This document shows positions 9,177-19,937 of a DNA stretch of 33,990 nucleotides, in pieces. Both the position numbers and the translations under genes were made by a program. The first letter of the stretch is position 1. Every line of letters starts with the position of its first letter. A model generated the notes under the pieces. That model was not told the origin of the DNA, did not search any database, and was given only the letters and a program-made list of their open reading frames with translations. The stretch is from Acidimicrobiia bacterium (GTDB lineage Bacteria > Actinomycetota > Acidimicrobiia > IMCC26256 > PALSA-610), in NCBI GenBank assembly GCA_027494135.1, contig JAOSJK010000002.1, positions 1-33,990 of the forward strand. The letters run 5' to 3'.

Positions 9177-9775
9177 TCAGCCGGCCGCGGATTCGGCGGC
9201 CGAGGAGCAGCCCTCGCGGAAGCGGCGGACGAAGTCGGCGATCGCCGCTTCGTCGGCAGTCGCGAGCTCGAGCCCAGGCGGTCCGGAACCACGCCACGAC
9301 CCGCGAGAGCTTGCGAAGGCGGTAGTACTCGGCGGGCGTGATGAGGACACCGACGAACTCTCCCCGACGAGTAGATCGTCGTCGGCCGACCCTCGCCACC
9401 TTCGTCGAGGATCGACGCAAGGCGGCGCTGGATGTGGGTGATCCCGATCGTCGTGGGATGTCGAGGATCTGGCGCTCCTCGCGCGCGAGCCTCCTGATGG
9501 CGGTCGCGTTGGGACTCTCGCGACCGGCAACGACCGCAGCGAGGCTCGCGGTGTCATCGGCGAGCTCTGGGTACACGTCGAGCCCGTGCAGAGCCGAGAG
9601 CGAACGTTCGATCGCGATCCAGCGTTCGGTCTCTTCCGGCGAGATCAGGACGGCCGAGGGGTCGCCATGGGTGAAAACCATCACCGGTGTGCCAGCCGCG
9701 GCGTAGGCGATGGCCAGACTGGCCTCTGTCCCCGAGCTTGTGCATCGGCATCGTCCGCAGCTCGGCAGCGATCAC
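9177..9775 (-). CDS. Protein with two Phd/YefM-like antitoxin modules
   Basis: About 199 residues from GTG 9775, which overlaps the preceding gene's stop and has GGGAGG 11 bases upstream. Three frame changes. The first module contains AAAGTPVMVFTHGDPSAVLI followed by SPEETERWIAIERSLSAL, the Phd pattern (a glycine turn, 'HG-x-P-x-AVL', then an acidic/aromatic helix). The second contains ITHIQRRLASILDEGGEGRP and SSGEFVGVLITPAEYYRLRK, the same pattern again. The C-terminus LELATADEAAIADFVRRFRE is helical and acidic. Phd-like modules normally bind promoter DNA and neutralise a Doc, RelE or PIN toxin. No such toxin is seen beside it, so a purely regulatory role in the downstream secretion/pilus locus is possible. 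Confidence 0.5.
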
Positions 9776-10064
9776 AGCTCGTTCCCTCCTCCCAGTTGGA
9801 CGGAAGCGGCTCAAGGACGGCCGTTCCCATGCCGTACCGGGTGATCAGCAGCGCCTTCCGCTGTCCCTCGGAAAGCAACTCCCGCAGGTTCCGCCAAAGC
9901 AGCGTGGCGGAGCGCCGCTCGGTGACGTCCTCGTCTCGCGGTGGCCGAAGGATGGCGATCGGGCGGCCGTGCCGGAGGACCACGAACGTCTCGCCCTGTG
10001 CGGCGCGGGCGAGGCAGATACCGGGTTGTCGCCGAAGTGCGCCGCTTGGGATGACGTGCTCCAT
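9772..10064 (-). CDS. Phd/YefM-family antitoxin-like protein
   Basis: About 97 residues from ATG 10064. The first 45 residues are readable: MEHVIPSGALRRQPGICLAR, then AAQGETFVVLRHGRPIAILR. These match the Phd/YefM fold, with a short strand, the L-x-R-x-P helix, and the 'G-E-x-F-V-V-L-R-H-G-R-P-I-A-I-L' hairpin. The rest (RSATLLWRNLRELLSEGQRK, ITRYGMGTAVLEPLPSNWEE) would be the toxin-binding tail. A one-base change near the end brings it into frame with a TGA overlapping the next GTG. It is the first gene of the secretion/pilus run, so autoregulation by this protein would control the entire downstream cluster. Confidence 0.6.
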
Positions 10065-10108
10065 ACCAGCGACCGTAGCATCGGCGTCGCCGGTATTCAA
10101 GAGAGTCT

Positions 10109-10128
10109 TGTGTATTGTTTAGTGTGTA
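10109..10128. promoter_or_regulatory. Direct repeat upstream of the antitoxin-like gene
   Basis: TGTGTA occurs at 10109-10114 and again at 10123-10128, 14 bases apart, in an unusually AT-rich patch for this part of the window, 45-64 bases upstream of the ATG at 10064. Phd-type proteins bind repeated operators upstream of their own gene, so this is a candidate promoter/operator. No convincing -35/-10 pair can be assigned. Confidence 0.25.
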
Positions 10129-10181
10129 CCGGCAGCAGAGGGCGAGAGGAGTGGACGGGGGGGTTCGGGCGGGCACCCAAC

Positions 10182-10673
10182 TCATAAGTCCACCGGCTTT
10201 CCACTTGTTTGCGTCCGATCGGACGGCGACGTGACGGTTGAGATCGAGGCGAAACGCCCGAATGCGTCCCGCTCCATCGAAGGCTGCGAGACGAGGTCTT
10301 CGCCAGGAGTCAGGCGCGGGCGGCCGGTGCCCCGAAGTCTGGCCGAATGAGTCGGCCGGTCGCAGGCACGCGGGACCCGAGAGCACGGGTCGCCAGTCGT
10401 CCACGCGGTCCCGGTACCCAGCCGCTCGAACTCCGACCGCTCCTCATCGCTCAGGTCCGCCGCAACGAGCAAGTTCAGGATGTTCCTATCAAGGTCTGCC
10501 GCTTCGCCAAGGAACTCGCTCTCCGACGTGACGTAGCCGTCCGACGTCACCGACATTGCCTTGATCTCGGGCTCGGTCCGGGACTCGCCGAGGACATATC
10601 CGATGATCGCGGCCATCTTGCCGCTCATCGCTGAGAAGTGGTCGGGGTGGAGCTTCTCAGCCAACGACCTCAC
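10182..10673 (-). CDS. Unrecognised fourth gene of the defence operon
   Basis: GTG at 10673 overlaps the TGA of the DUF499 gene (GTGA), so it should be translated with it. The open frame runs 163 codons. The first 85 residues look like a real protein: HPDHFSAMSGKMAAIIGYVL, SVTSDGYVTSESEFLGEAAD, LDRNILNLLVAADLSDEERS. This is largely helical and acidic. The remainder, rich in Arg, Thr and Pro, may be out of frame after an indel near 10420, so the true end is uncertain. I do not recognise the family. Its coupling to the helicase, methyltransferase and ATPase genes suggests a small accessory or specificity subunit of that system. Confidence 0.45.
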   Translation of the reverse strand: MRSLAEKLHPDHFSAMSGKMAAIIGYVLGESRTEPEIKAMSVTSDGYVTSESEFLGEAADLDRNILNLLVAADLSDEERSEFERLGTGTAWTTGDPCSRVPRACDRPTHSARLRGTGRPRLTPGEDLVSQPSMERDAFGRFASISTVTSPSDRTQTSGKPVDL

Positions 10674-13600
10674 GTGAAGCCCGCCACTTTCCTCGCGTCC
10701 GTCGTCATTGGCCGGGGTCCAACCTCACGCGATCGGAGACGGCGGCTGCGAGAACGGCCGGGCGCCTCCGCCGCGATCGAGGCCTCACGCGCGGGAGGAA
10801 CGCATGTGCCAGCCTGTTCACCCGGATCCGGACCGCAGACGGAACCCTTGCTACGTCCGTGAGGCTTAAGGCGAATTCGGCGGGGAACATTAGTCGAGTG
10901 GCGTCGAACTTGTCGATCCGCCCGCTGCCTCAGCACGACCCGAGAGGCGCTCGGCCCTCTTTTCCGGGGACCACGACGCTGACCGATATCTGGATGTGGG
11001 ACGCCTCCGGCCGTCGACCGCGGCTGCAAGGTCGTCGAGGAGCTTGAACACCGCCGATCTCCGACCGACGTCCTCCGGGTTCGTGTTCAGCGAGACCTTC
11101 AGTTGCACATCCGGGGTCGAGCCGTAACCGCCCGGCTCAGGCCCTAGCTCCGGACCCGGCTGAGGTCCTGACTCCAGTCCCTCCGGAAGGCTCGGGCCCT
11201 ACCTCAGAAGGGTGGGCGAGTCGAAGCGACGCGGAGCCAACGCCGATCTCACTCGCCTTCGTGACCACGCGCTCGGTCCCGTCGTCGCCCACCAAGGTCA
11301 GCTGGCCGGAGAGTACGGCCTCGAAGATCGCGCGCTGCAGGTCGGCATCACCACCCCGGTAGCAGGGGCATCCGCGGTGCGTTCCAGAAGAGGTCTCGCA
11401 CCTCGTCCAGCGGGCGCGAGTAGTCGGCATCCGCCAAGTTGTGAAGGAGGGCCTTGGCTGTGAACTCGCCGACGCCGACCGTCTTGCCGAGGTCCTTCAA
11501 CTTGGCCCAGACGATGCTGCCATCGAGAGCGGACTGATTGTCCTGCTCGAACCGGAACTCCTTGTCGGCCCTGCCCTCGCCGCCGTCGCCGCGGCCGAGG
11601 TGGACGATGTGCTGGTACGCACGGCGGACCGCGTCGTCCATGACCTTGCGGGCCGCGGATCGCTTCTCCGCCCCCTCCACCTTCATGTCGTCGTCGGCCT
11701 TGACTGCGGCGTTGTCCACGACGCGGCTCAAGGCGACGTAGTCGGTGACCGCGGCTCGCGCGTTGCGGCGCCGCTGAGTGTTGACGACCGCGAACACGGC
11801 CGACGACGCCCACTGCACCAGCAACTTGTCCGATCCGACGCCCATCGCTGCCCGGATCGCGCTGCGCGTCTCGTGGTCGATCCCGTTCAGGAAGCTGAAC
11901 CGTCGCGGATCGAGGACGACAAGCCGCGTGTTGCGGGCATCGTCGATGCTCGCCGTCTCAAGGATCGTGGAGCGGCCTCGGGTCCTGCTCTTCGGCCTTG
12001 GCCTCGACAACCAGCTTCGTCTTGAAGGGTCCAGTCGTGGCAAGCCGATCGACGACGTGCGCACGAACTCCTCGTCGCGCTCATCGTCCGTGACGCTCGA
12101 GCGAGCGGCCCGGAACAGCATGTTGAGCGTCTGCATGGTCGACAGGAACCAGCGCGCCGGCTGCCCACCTCGGCCCTCGATCTTCTCGAGCGCGGCCGGG
12201 CCGGCATCCGGGTCGCCCAGCTCGGCGAGGACGGATTCAGCCTGCGCCACGTCGAACGAAACGTCGGGACGAACCCGGCGGCCTTCAGCTCGCCCTCCGT
12301 CGCCCCCTGCCGGCCCTGCGCCCGGGCGCCGACGATGGAGAGCAGGAAGAGCGCCGTGGCCATGCGCTCGGCGGCGCGCGGATTCGCGGCCGCAAACGGT
12401 GCCTTGGCCCGATGGATGTCGAGCAGCCGCGCGGCGCCGCGATCACCGTCGTCGCTGACGATGTCCGTCGCGGCGAGCTGACGATAGTTGGCGGCGGTCT
12501 TGTCGTCGGCGATGAGGCCGGACCCGATGATCGCCTCGCGGACCTGGGGAGAGGACAGCGGAAGGTCGCCGAGCCCGACGAGGGGGCGGTGCCCACTCGT
12601 CCGCCCGGCCGCGCTCAGACTGCGCATACGCCGTCGCCGCGAAGATGAGTATGGTCGACCGAACCTTCTGGAAGCCCGAGACCGGCGCCCACTCCTGCTC
12701 GGCGAGGTGGATCAGTGCAGGGTGGAACGGGTAGCACCGCCACCTCGCTTGCGAACTCGCCACTCGCCGGACGTGGCAGGTGGGCGAAGACTCGCTCGGC
12801 CCATGTGCCCTTCATGGTCCGCTCGTATAGGTCGCTGGTCGCGCCGACCACCTCCGCGGGCGCGCTCGTCTCGAAAAGCCGCCGGCGAATGATCTCGGCA
12901 AAGTCGGTGTTCGACGTGACCGTGGTCTTCCTGCCGTTGCGGACGAGCAGGTCCTCGATCTCCGGGCGACGAGCCAGACCGGCGGCGTCGAGGACGATCG
13001 AGTCATCCTCGGAGCGGATCATCACGACCACCATCGCGACGTGCGGGATGTCGTTGACCGTGTCGGTCAGTGCACGCAGGAAGGCCATGTCCCGAGTCGC
13101 GAGGTCGCCGTGCTCGGCCAGCGAGAGCTGCCGCACGTAGTCGAGCACTTCGTCGACGAGGATCAGCACGGGCCGTCCGATCGCGCCGATCGCCTCGGCA
13201 ATCTTCGACTTGTCAGCGAAGTGCGGCTGGTAGCGCTTGAACAGCGAGTGGTCGCCACCGAACAGCCGCCAGAGGAAGCGCTCGTAGAGCGTCGCCGCGG
13301 GACCGTCGATCGACGGGTCCCCCGCCCGGCTGTCATGTTGTCGCACGAGAGAACGACAACTTGAGGGTTGTCGAGGTCGGCGGGAAGCTGCCCGCCGATG
13401 ATCCTCGACGCCGTCGCCCACGCCGCGCCGCCGATGTCAGTGGCCCGGAACTCCACAGGGTGGGCGGCGAGGTGCCAGAGGCCGATCATGGCGTGCGACT
13501 TGCCGCCGCCCATCGCTTGGTCGAGTCGCCAGAGCGCCGGGGCTGCTGTGTATCGCCCCCTACCCCCGAGGCGGACGGCCACCCGCGCGACGAACTCGAC

Positions 13601-13786
13601 GAGGTTCGGGCTCGGGTGCGTGATCTCGCCGTAGTAGGAGGCGTCCGCGTAGGGCGGGCGCTCTCCTGCGGTCCCCTGGACGGCGTTGAAGAGCGACATC
13701 TGGACATCGTCGATGACGCCGGAGCCGGCCACGATCTCGCGTCGCAACCGCATCGCGTTCCACCAGGGCGTCACCGCCGCGGTCAT
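10670..13786 (-). CDS. DUF499-domain P-loop ATPase
   Basis: About 1,038 residues from ATG 13786 (overlapping the methyltransferase stop, ATGA) to TGA 10670, with many frame changes. The N-terminus has the DUF499 (PF04465) opening: PWWNAMRLRREIVAGSGVID, then YADASYYGEITHPSPNLVEF and the Walker A region RLDQAMGGGKSHAMIGLWHL. A Walker B-like stretch PVLILVDEVLDYVRQL follows, and a sensor-like region DIPHVAMVVVMIRSEDDSIV. Later blocks include YPFHPALIHLAEQEWAPVSG, STILETASIDDARNTRLVVL and DYVALSRVVDNAAVKADDDM. DUF499 proteins are large ATPases found in antiphage gene sets; BREX PglY/BrxC proteins are related. Function is probably ATP-driven DNA sensing or remodelling together with the adjoining methyltransferase and helicase. 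The last 250 residues are poorly readable. Confidence 0.8.
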
Positions 13787-16541
13787 CCCTCGCCTCCTCC
13801 GTCGACCGGGTCGAAGAGTCGCATCTGATCGTCCGCTTGCTTCTGCCTGGCCAGCTTGATCGAGCGCTCCTTGACGACGCCTAGAGTGGCAGACGCGACG
13901 GTTCGCCGTCCCCGCACGATGCCATTCCATGCTTGGACATCTGCGTCCGCGTCAGGCAGTCGCGCGGACAAGAACCCCACCGCCGCCCACAGGTGCGGGT
14001 CCTCGCCGTCGCGTCCACTCGCGGCCAGGACCTCGGCAACAGCGGCGAGTCCCTCCGGCCAGGCTCGAGCCATCGCGAGGGCGACGTCGATCACGGCGGA
14101 GGTCTCATCGATCGGAGCCCTCATCTCTCGCCCGAACCCGATCCGCACTCCCTTGCCGCCGTCTCCATCTCGGAGGATGTCATTGATCTCGGGCAATGCG
14201 ATGTCCGAGACCATGGCCTGCCAACGCGCCTCAGACTTCGGAGCTACTCCCCGGCCGTATAGGCGAACCCAGAACAGCGCGAAGCGGGTGCGGGCATCGA
14301 ATGTCTCGAGCGGCAGGTCCTCGATCCTAATCGCGGCTGCCTCCTCGACGGCTCGGCGCGCCAGCACGAGATACCGAGTTGTGTCGATCGGCTCGCCGAG
14401 CTGGTCGAGCACAGCAGAGTACCGGCCGACAACCTCCATGGCAGGCCCCGCCGAGGCCATGAGCTGGTCGGTCAAGGCGAGGTTGGCTCGCTCCCACTCG
14501 GGGACGCGTGCGCGGACCTCGCGCCGAACCTCGTCGTCGACGTCGTCGACCCGACCAGCCGAGCGGTTCGCCGACGCGGGTCGACAAGAAAGCGTCAGCG
14601 TGGTGACGATGTTCGCTGAGCCTGCCTTTCCGCCCGCCTCCGTCTTGGCCGGCCAGGATCCGGTCAGGTACAGGCCACCAGCCGTGATCGCTCCGAGTAG
14701 CCGATGCCAGACTTCGGGGTCCCCGTGACCGAAGACGATCGTGACTACGCCATCGTCGCGGACTACCCGCCGCGCCTCGGCGAACGACTTCGCGAGCATG
14801 GAGTCATAAAACTCGCGGGTCCGGTGGTCACCTACGCCGGCCCCACCCCGCTTGACGATGATCTCCTCGCTCTTCTCCTGGACCCCGCGCGGATCCGCTG
14901 TCATCCCGAACTCCGGATGCGTGGACACGAGCGCGCGCTTTAGCCAGACGTAGAAGAGGTCGGAGGCGTCGGAGTAGTCGATCATGTCGTCATATGGCGG
15001 GTCGGTGACCACGACATCGATAGCTGCGGTGGGGAGTGGGAGCGCTACGGAGCTTCCACGCTGTACGACCGCTGGTCGTCCCGCTCGGCGAATGCTCTGA
15101 TTCCGAAGCACAGCGACCGTGTCGTGAACAATCGACGGCCAGGAACCAGGTCCGTCTCCGAGCCCTGTCTCCGAAGTAGTCGTAACTGAAGGCGATGCTG
15201 GCTTCATTGACGAAGATGTGGTTGACGGCAACCCTGTTACTCGTGGGATAGGAGCATCGGCAGAAGTGCGGCACCTCGAGTCGATCGTTTGAGCTTCCGA
15301 CAGAAACCGGCCGCCGCATAGCCCGCCAGAGCGGCTAGGTAATCCTGACTAAGCCCGGCCGCGCCCATCTCGTCCGCGAAGCCGTTGATAACGCGGCATA
15401 GTCGCACGAACCCCAGACTCTGGCGGTCGTTGCAGAGTTCGCCGTAGCTAGCGGCCCCATAGAGCGATGGCCGCACGGTGTCGTAATCGCCGTCGGGAAT
15501 TGCCTCGTCAGGAACAGCCGGCAATCCGGAGCCGAACGGCAATTCGTTCCGGAGCGCGGCAGTGGCGGCCTCAGCGGCGGCTCGCTCTTCGAAGGTCGGC
15601 TCTCGGAATACCTTGCCAATCACGTCGTCAAGGTCAGCGGCGACAAGGAGTGCGTCATTGCCAAGGCCTTCGGCCGCGAGGCGAGTGTGCACGTCCTTGG
15701 GGTGCACGTGCTCGCAGAACGGACACACGGCCGCCTTGCCGCGCTGCGCCTTGCCCCCACGGGTCACCGTCACGAGCGTCGGCTGGCCGATCGGCGGCCC
15801 CTCATGAACGACCGCGCGGAACGTCCCCAAGCCGCGGTCGACTGCGATGCGGTAGCTCTGGCCTAGGTCCTTCTTGGCAGGTAGCGGGTGCCGAAGGACG
15901 AGCGACCCGGTCACCGGGAAGCGACGCCCGCACTCCTGACATGGCAGCGTGACCGCCCACAGGTAGCCCCATGGCTGTTTACCGTTGATCTTCGGGTAGA
16001 ACTCCGCCATGGAGGCCTCATACCGGCGGCCGATCTCGTCGAGGACGCGCGCGACATCACCTGTTAGCCGATCTTCCGCGAATCCGAGTGGCGGTCCGAT
16101 TGGCAGGGGCGGCTCGCTTGACCAATCACGCAGCGGGTAGTCGGCGAGGAGGGTCCCCGCGAGAGTCGCGACGGGCGCGTAGTCGATGCCCCACGCCCTC
16201 ACGCCAAGTCGAGCCGCCTCCAGTGGGATCATCGCCCGACCGGAAAAAGGATCGAGCATCGAGGCGCCGTTCGGATATGCCTTCGCAAGCTCCCGGACGA
16301 GCTCATCGTGCGCGGCGTCCCGGTCGGTCATCGCCCGGCGAACCAGGTCCTTGAGTCGCTCCTGCTCCCGCGTGTCGTCCGGCCACGGCAGGAGGCTAGT
16401 GATCACGGCGGCCTTCGCCTGGGCGAGGGGCCTCGCCGCGAACCAGATGAACAGCGCCTTCTCGCTCTTGCCGCTGCCCCATCCGCTTTCGGAGGCGTCG
16501 CTGACCTCGGCGCACGGGAACCACCGCTCGATCATCCTCAT
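13783..16541 (-). CDS. DUF1156-domain DNA methyltransferase
   Basis: About 919 residues from ATG 16541, which overlaps the helicase stop (ATGA), to TGA 13783. The N-terminus is typical of DUF1156: MRMIERWFPCAEVSDASESG, then KALFIWFAARPLAQAKAAVI. An SAM-site motif follows (MLDPFSGRAMIPLEAARLG). A four-cysteine pattern, LPCQECGRRF with later CPFCEHVH, suggests a zinc-binding insert. After a frame change near 15,236 comes the catalytic motif VVTDPPYDDMIDYSDASDLF, a DPPY as in N6-adenine or N4-cytosine methyltransferases, and then VVRDDGVVTIVFGHGDPEVW. The C-terminal third is helical. In defence operons such enzymes mark host DNA. It is one of the best-preserved genes here, with only one or two frame changes. 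Confidence 0.85.
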
Positions 16542-19500
16542 GTCGGCGAATCTCCCGCCCGAGCCGATGCAAGGGCGCTGCCGGGGAGCGCGACTGTGGT
16601 CAGGTCCTTCATCAGGCCCTCGAACCGCTCGGCAGGATCCTGGTAGACGCCAAAGAGCCGTCCCGTGCCGTCCTGGCACTGGTCGACGACGTATAGCCAG
16701 TAGGCATCGCCGAGCTGACGTGCGATGAGGAGCTCGTGCCCGGTCATCCTCACGCCGCGAGAGCTAGCCGGGTCCCAGACCCCCTTGACCTCGATGCTCC
16801 GCTGGTCGCGTCCCTTGCGGGCGAGGAGGTCGTAGCCGCGCGGCTCGAGGTGGACGTCGGCGACAGACCAGCCCGCTTTGCGAAGGAGCGACGCGACAAG
16901 GCGCATCGCGATCTCCTCGCTATCTGCCTCGATCGTCGTCAGAGGCGCTCCGGCCGCCGTGACGGCCGCCCAGCCGAGGCGTCGCGGCTCGCCAACATCC
17001 ACGACGGCCATCCGCCGCAGCTCAGTGAGCCGATTCTCGACGGCCTTCTCGACCCGCTTGCGCGCCGCGACACGGGTGGTCGCGTCGTCGATGTGCGAGG
17101 TGAGTGCCGAGGGGGAGCCGCTCCAACTCCACGACGGCCCCGGTCATCCACGCGTCGAGGACGTCTCCGCGCCTGGACCGCTCGGTTGCGACGACATCGG
17201 CAGCTCGTTGGTCAGCGTCCAGCACCCGCCCCGGGTGCAATGCGGTCGGCTGGAGTGCGCTGGGCTCGAGGTTCGCGAGCCACTCCCAGCGTAGGCTCCG
17301 GGAGCCCGTGTCATCGACCCGCACCAGAAACGGCCATGTAGATCGGCGCTGGCCGCCGAACTCGACCACCTCGGCCTCGTAGGCGACCAGCGTATAGTCG
17401 GTCACCGACGTCCGGTCGACGAGGCGGCCGCCCTCGAAGAGCGCGGGGCGGACGTTCCGAGTCGCTGAGTCGACGATCGCGCGGAATGCCGGATCGCTTG
17501 GGCCGAGTGGGAGGGCCTGAGAGACATCAGCCCCTGCTGCCCGAGCGCTCTCCAGTGCGGCGCCGCTCGTCGCGACGAGGGCGGACGCGCGGTTGAGGCT
17601 GGTCCCTTCCAGACCGGAGACGACGAAGATCCCTGGACCAGCCGCGTGGGCCTCGACCTTCAACAGGCCAGCGTGGTCGAGCCGCTCAAGGAACGCCTCG
17701 ACGATGCGTGGGTTGATCCGCTCGAGCGTCTCCTCCTGCAGCGCCGCGACCGCCTTCGCGATGTCGACGGCGCTTCGCAGCGCATCCTCCTCGGCCGCCG
17801 CGCGCTTTCGCGGCGGCGGCGAGCCACTCCGCGGTCGCCGCTTTGGCGGTCGCGAGCGCCGCGCTGGCTCGCTCGGGGGAGTCGTAGGTCCGCGCGAGCG
17901 TCTGCTCAAAGTCGAGGTTCACGAGCTCGGCGAGCAGGCTCAGGCTGTCGAACATCTTCCCGTCGAGCTGGTTGGCGGCGACGACGAAGTTGCTCAGGAG
18001 GACCTCGAGGACTTGGCCCTCATTAGTGCCGGTGGCGACCGGGTTGTAGAGCTCGACGTCGCGAGTCTGGCCGACGCGGTGGATGCGGCCCATCCGCTGC
18101 TCGAGTCGGACGAGGGACCACGGGATGTCCCAGTTCACGAGCACGTGGGCGGTCTGCCAGGTCGATGCCCTCGTTGCCGGCATCGGTCGAGACGATGACC
18201 CTGGAACTCAGCCTTGGCGAACCGCTGCCGGACGGACTCACGGACCGGATCGGGGTCGCGACCCGAGTAGCGCTCCGCGGTGTAGCCAGCGTCTCGGAAC
18301 CGCGCCACCAGCCACTCGGCTGTGTCGGCGAACTCGGTGAACACCACCACCTGCTCGCCGTTGCCGGGGAGGATGCCGTTGTCCGAGAGGCACTCCTCGA
18401 CCATGCGCGGCCATTTCGACACCGCCAAGTCGGGCTTCTCCAGCATTTGGTCGAGCTGGCGGATCGCCGCCTTGAGGTCCTCCTTCTCAGCGCGGGCCGA
18501 GAGCGACTGCTCGACGACGACTTTCGCGAGGTCCCGCCCGGCTTCGTCCTCGTCCTCGGGGTCGGCGAGCATCGCCGCATGCGTCGGGCTGTCGCTGCCC
18601 ATGAGATCGCGCCGGCGTTTCAGCGTCTCCCGCAGGGCGTACAGGCTCGATGCCGCTCGCTTGCCGTAGACCATCTTCGCCAGCGTCACCGCCGCGGGCG
18701 GAAGTACTGGTCCACGAGCGCTAGCGCCTGCTGGTAGAACGCCTCCTCGGTCGCGTTCAGGGCGACCGAGAGGTTTTGGGCTCGGCGACCCTTGAACAGC
18801 CTGGTCACGCCGTCGTAGTCGACCAGGTCCTCCTTCATCCGACGGAGGAAGTGCACGGCTCCGGGCTTGAGCTGGCGGCCGAGGTCGTCGCTCTCCTCCA
18901 CCGACGGGAACACGTCCGGGTCTACGAGGTGCAGGAGTCCGCGGAACAGCGCCTCCTTGCCGCGGTGGGGCGTTGCGGTCATGAGCAGGACGCGCGGCGC
19001 ACCGCTCATTAGCCTGCCGAGCTGGTAGTAGGACTGGGCGGAGAGCGTCATGCGGTGGGCCTCGTCGATGACGACGACGTCCCACCCCACCCGGTCCGGC
19101 CGGATGGCCTCCTGCACCTGCGCATTGACCGACGCCAGGTCGAGCGAGGTGACCCAGAAGTCGTGGTCAATGGCGAGGGCGCCCTCGCGGACGGTGTCGG
19201 CCGTGATGCGCCGGAGGCCCCCGCCCAAGAACCGCTCGAAGTCGGCGCGCCACTTCTCCACGAGGTGGGCTGGGCAGATCACGAGCGCCTTGCGCACGAA
19301 GCCGAGCCGCTGCATCTCGCGGAGATACATCCCGGCCATGATCGTCTTGCCGGTGCCAGGCTCGTCGGCGAGGAGGAAGCGCAGCCGCGGCTGCGGCAGC
19401 ATCGACCCGTAGACCGCATTCGTCTGATGCGCGTACGGGCGGAGGGGTGTCGTGGCGAGGGTCGTTGCCTTGGACTCGAGGGTCGCAGCGCGCATCCACT

Positions 19501-19727
19501 CAGTCCAGAGTCCGGCTAGGACGACGCTCGGCTCGGCAGCGCCGTCCTCGGCGACCACGGTGACCTGTTCGGCAAGCTCAGGGGTGAGGAGGACCTTCCG
19601 GTAGGCTCCCGACCCGTTGTCGACGAACAACTGCCAGCCGCTGGGGGGTTTCGGAGGCGGCTTCGACCGTCGCGAGGACGGGAATCGCCGGCAGTCGAAC
19701 GCGCTGACCAACCTCGAATGACGGCAA
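16538..19727 (-). CDS. SNF2-family helicase with C-terminal DUF3883 (DrmD-like)
   Basis: About 1,063 residues. The start is uncertain; a TTG at 19727 begins LPSFEVGQRVRLPAIPVLAT. Domains in order are: Walker A LLADEPGTGKTIMAGMYL, motif Ia KALVICPAHLVEKW, DEAH box WDVVVIDEAHRM, motif III VLLMTATPHRGKEALF, the second RecA domain EQVVVFTEFADTAEWLVARF and IVSTDAGNEGIDL, and motif VI RLEQRMGRIHRVGQTRDVEL. A long helical linker and beta region follow. The last 150 residues are a DUF3883 domain: RGYDLLARKGRDQRSIEVKG, then MTGHELLIARQLGDAYWLYV, a nuclease-like fold. At least five frame changes; the one near 17,108 lies in a G5 run. SNF2 helicases of this build occur as DrmD in class 1 DISARM. First gene of the operon. 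Confidence 0.85.
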
Positions 19728-19937
19728 TGCTTGACTGAACCCCGTTCCGGTTGACTCTAAGACCGCCCTATTGTCTCCCGGGCCGGGGCCTGACGCCGGG
19801 CGACCCTGACTCCTTCCGCGAGCGTCCGACCGCGCCGGCCGCACCACGCCCTCGAGGTCACGCGCGGCTACCAGCCCACCGCACCGGGTTGTCTTGGACA
19901 CCGGACCAGAAGGAGTCCGAGATGACGCTGGGGGAGG

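Noticed and set aside
10182..19727. Assigning the defence operon to complete DISARM or complete BREX
   Set aside because: DrmA, DrmB and DrmC, or PglZ and BrxL, are absent from the window, so only a relationship to such systems can be claimed.
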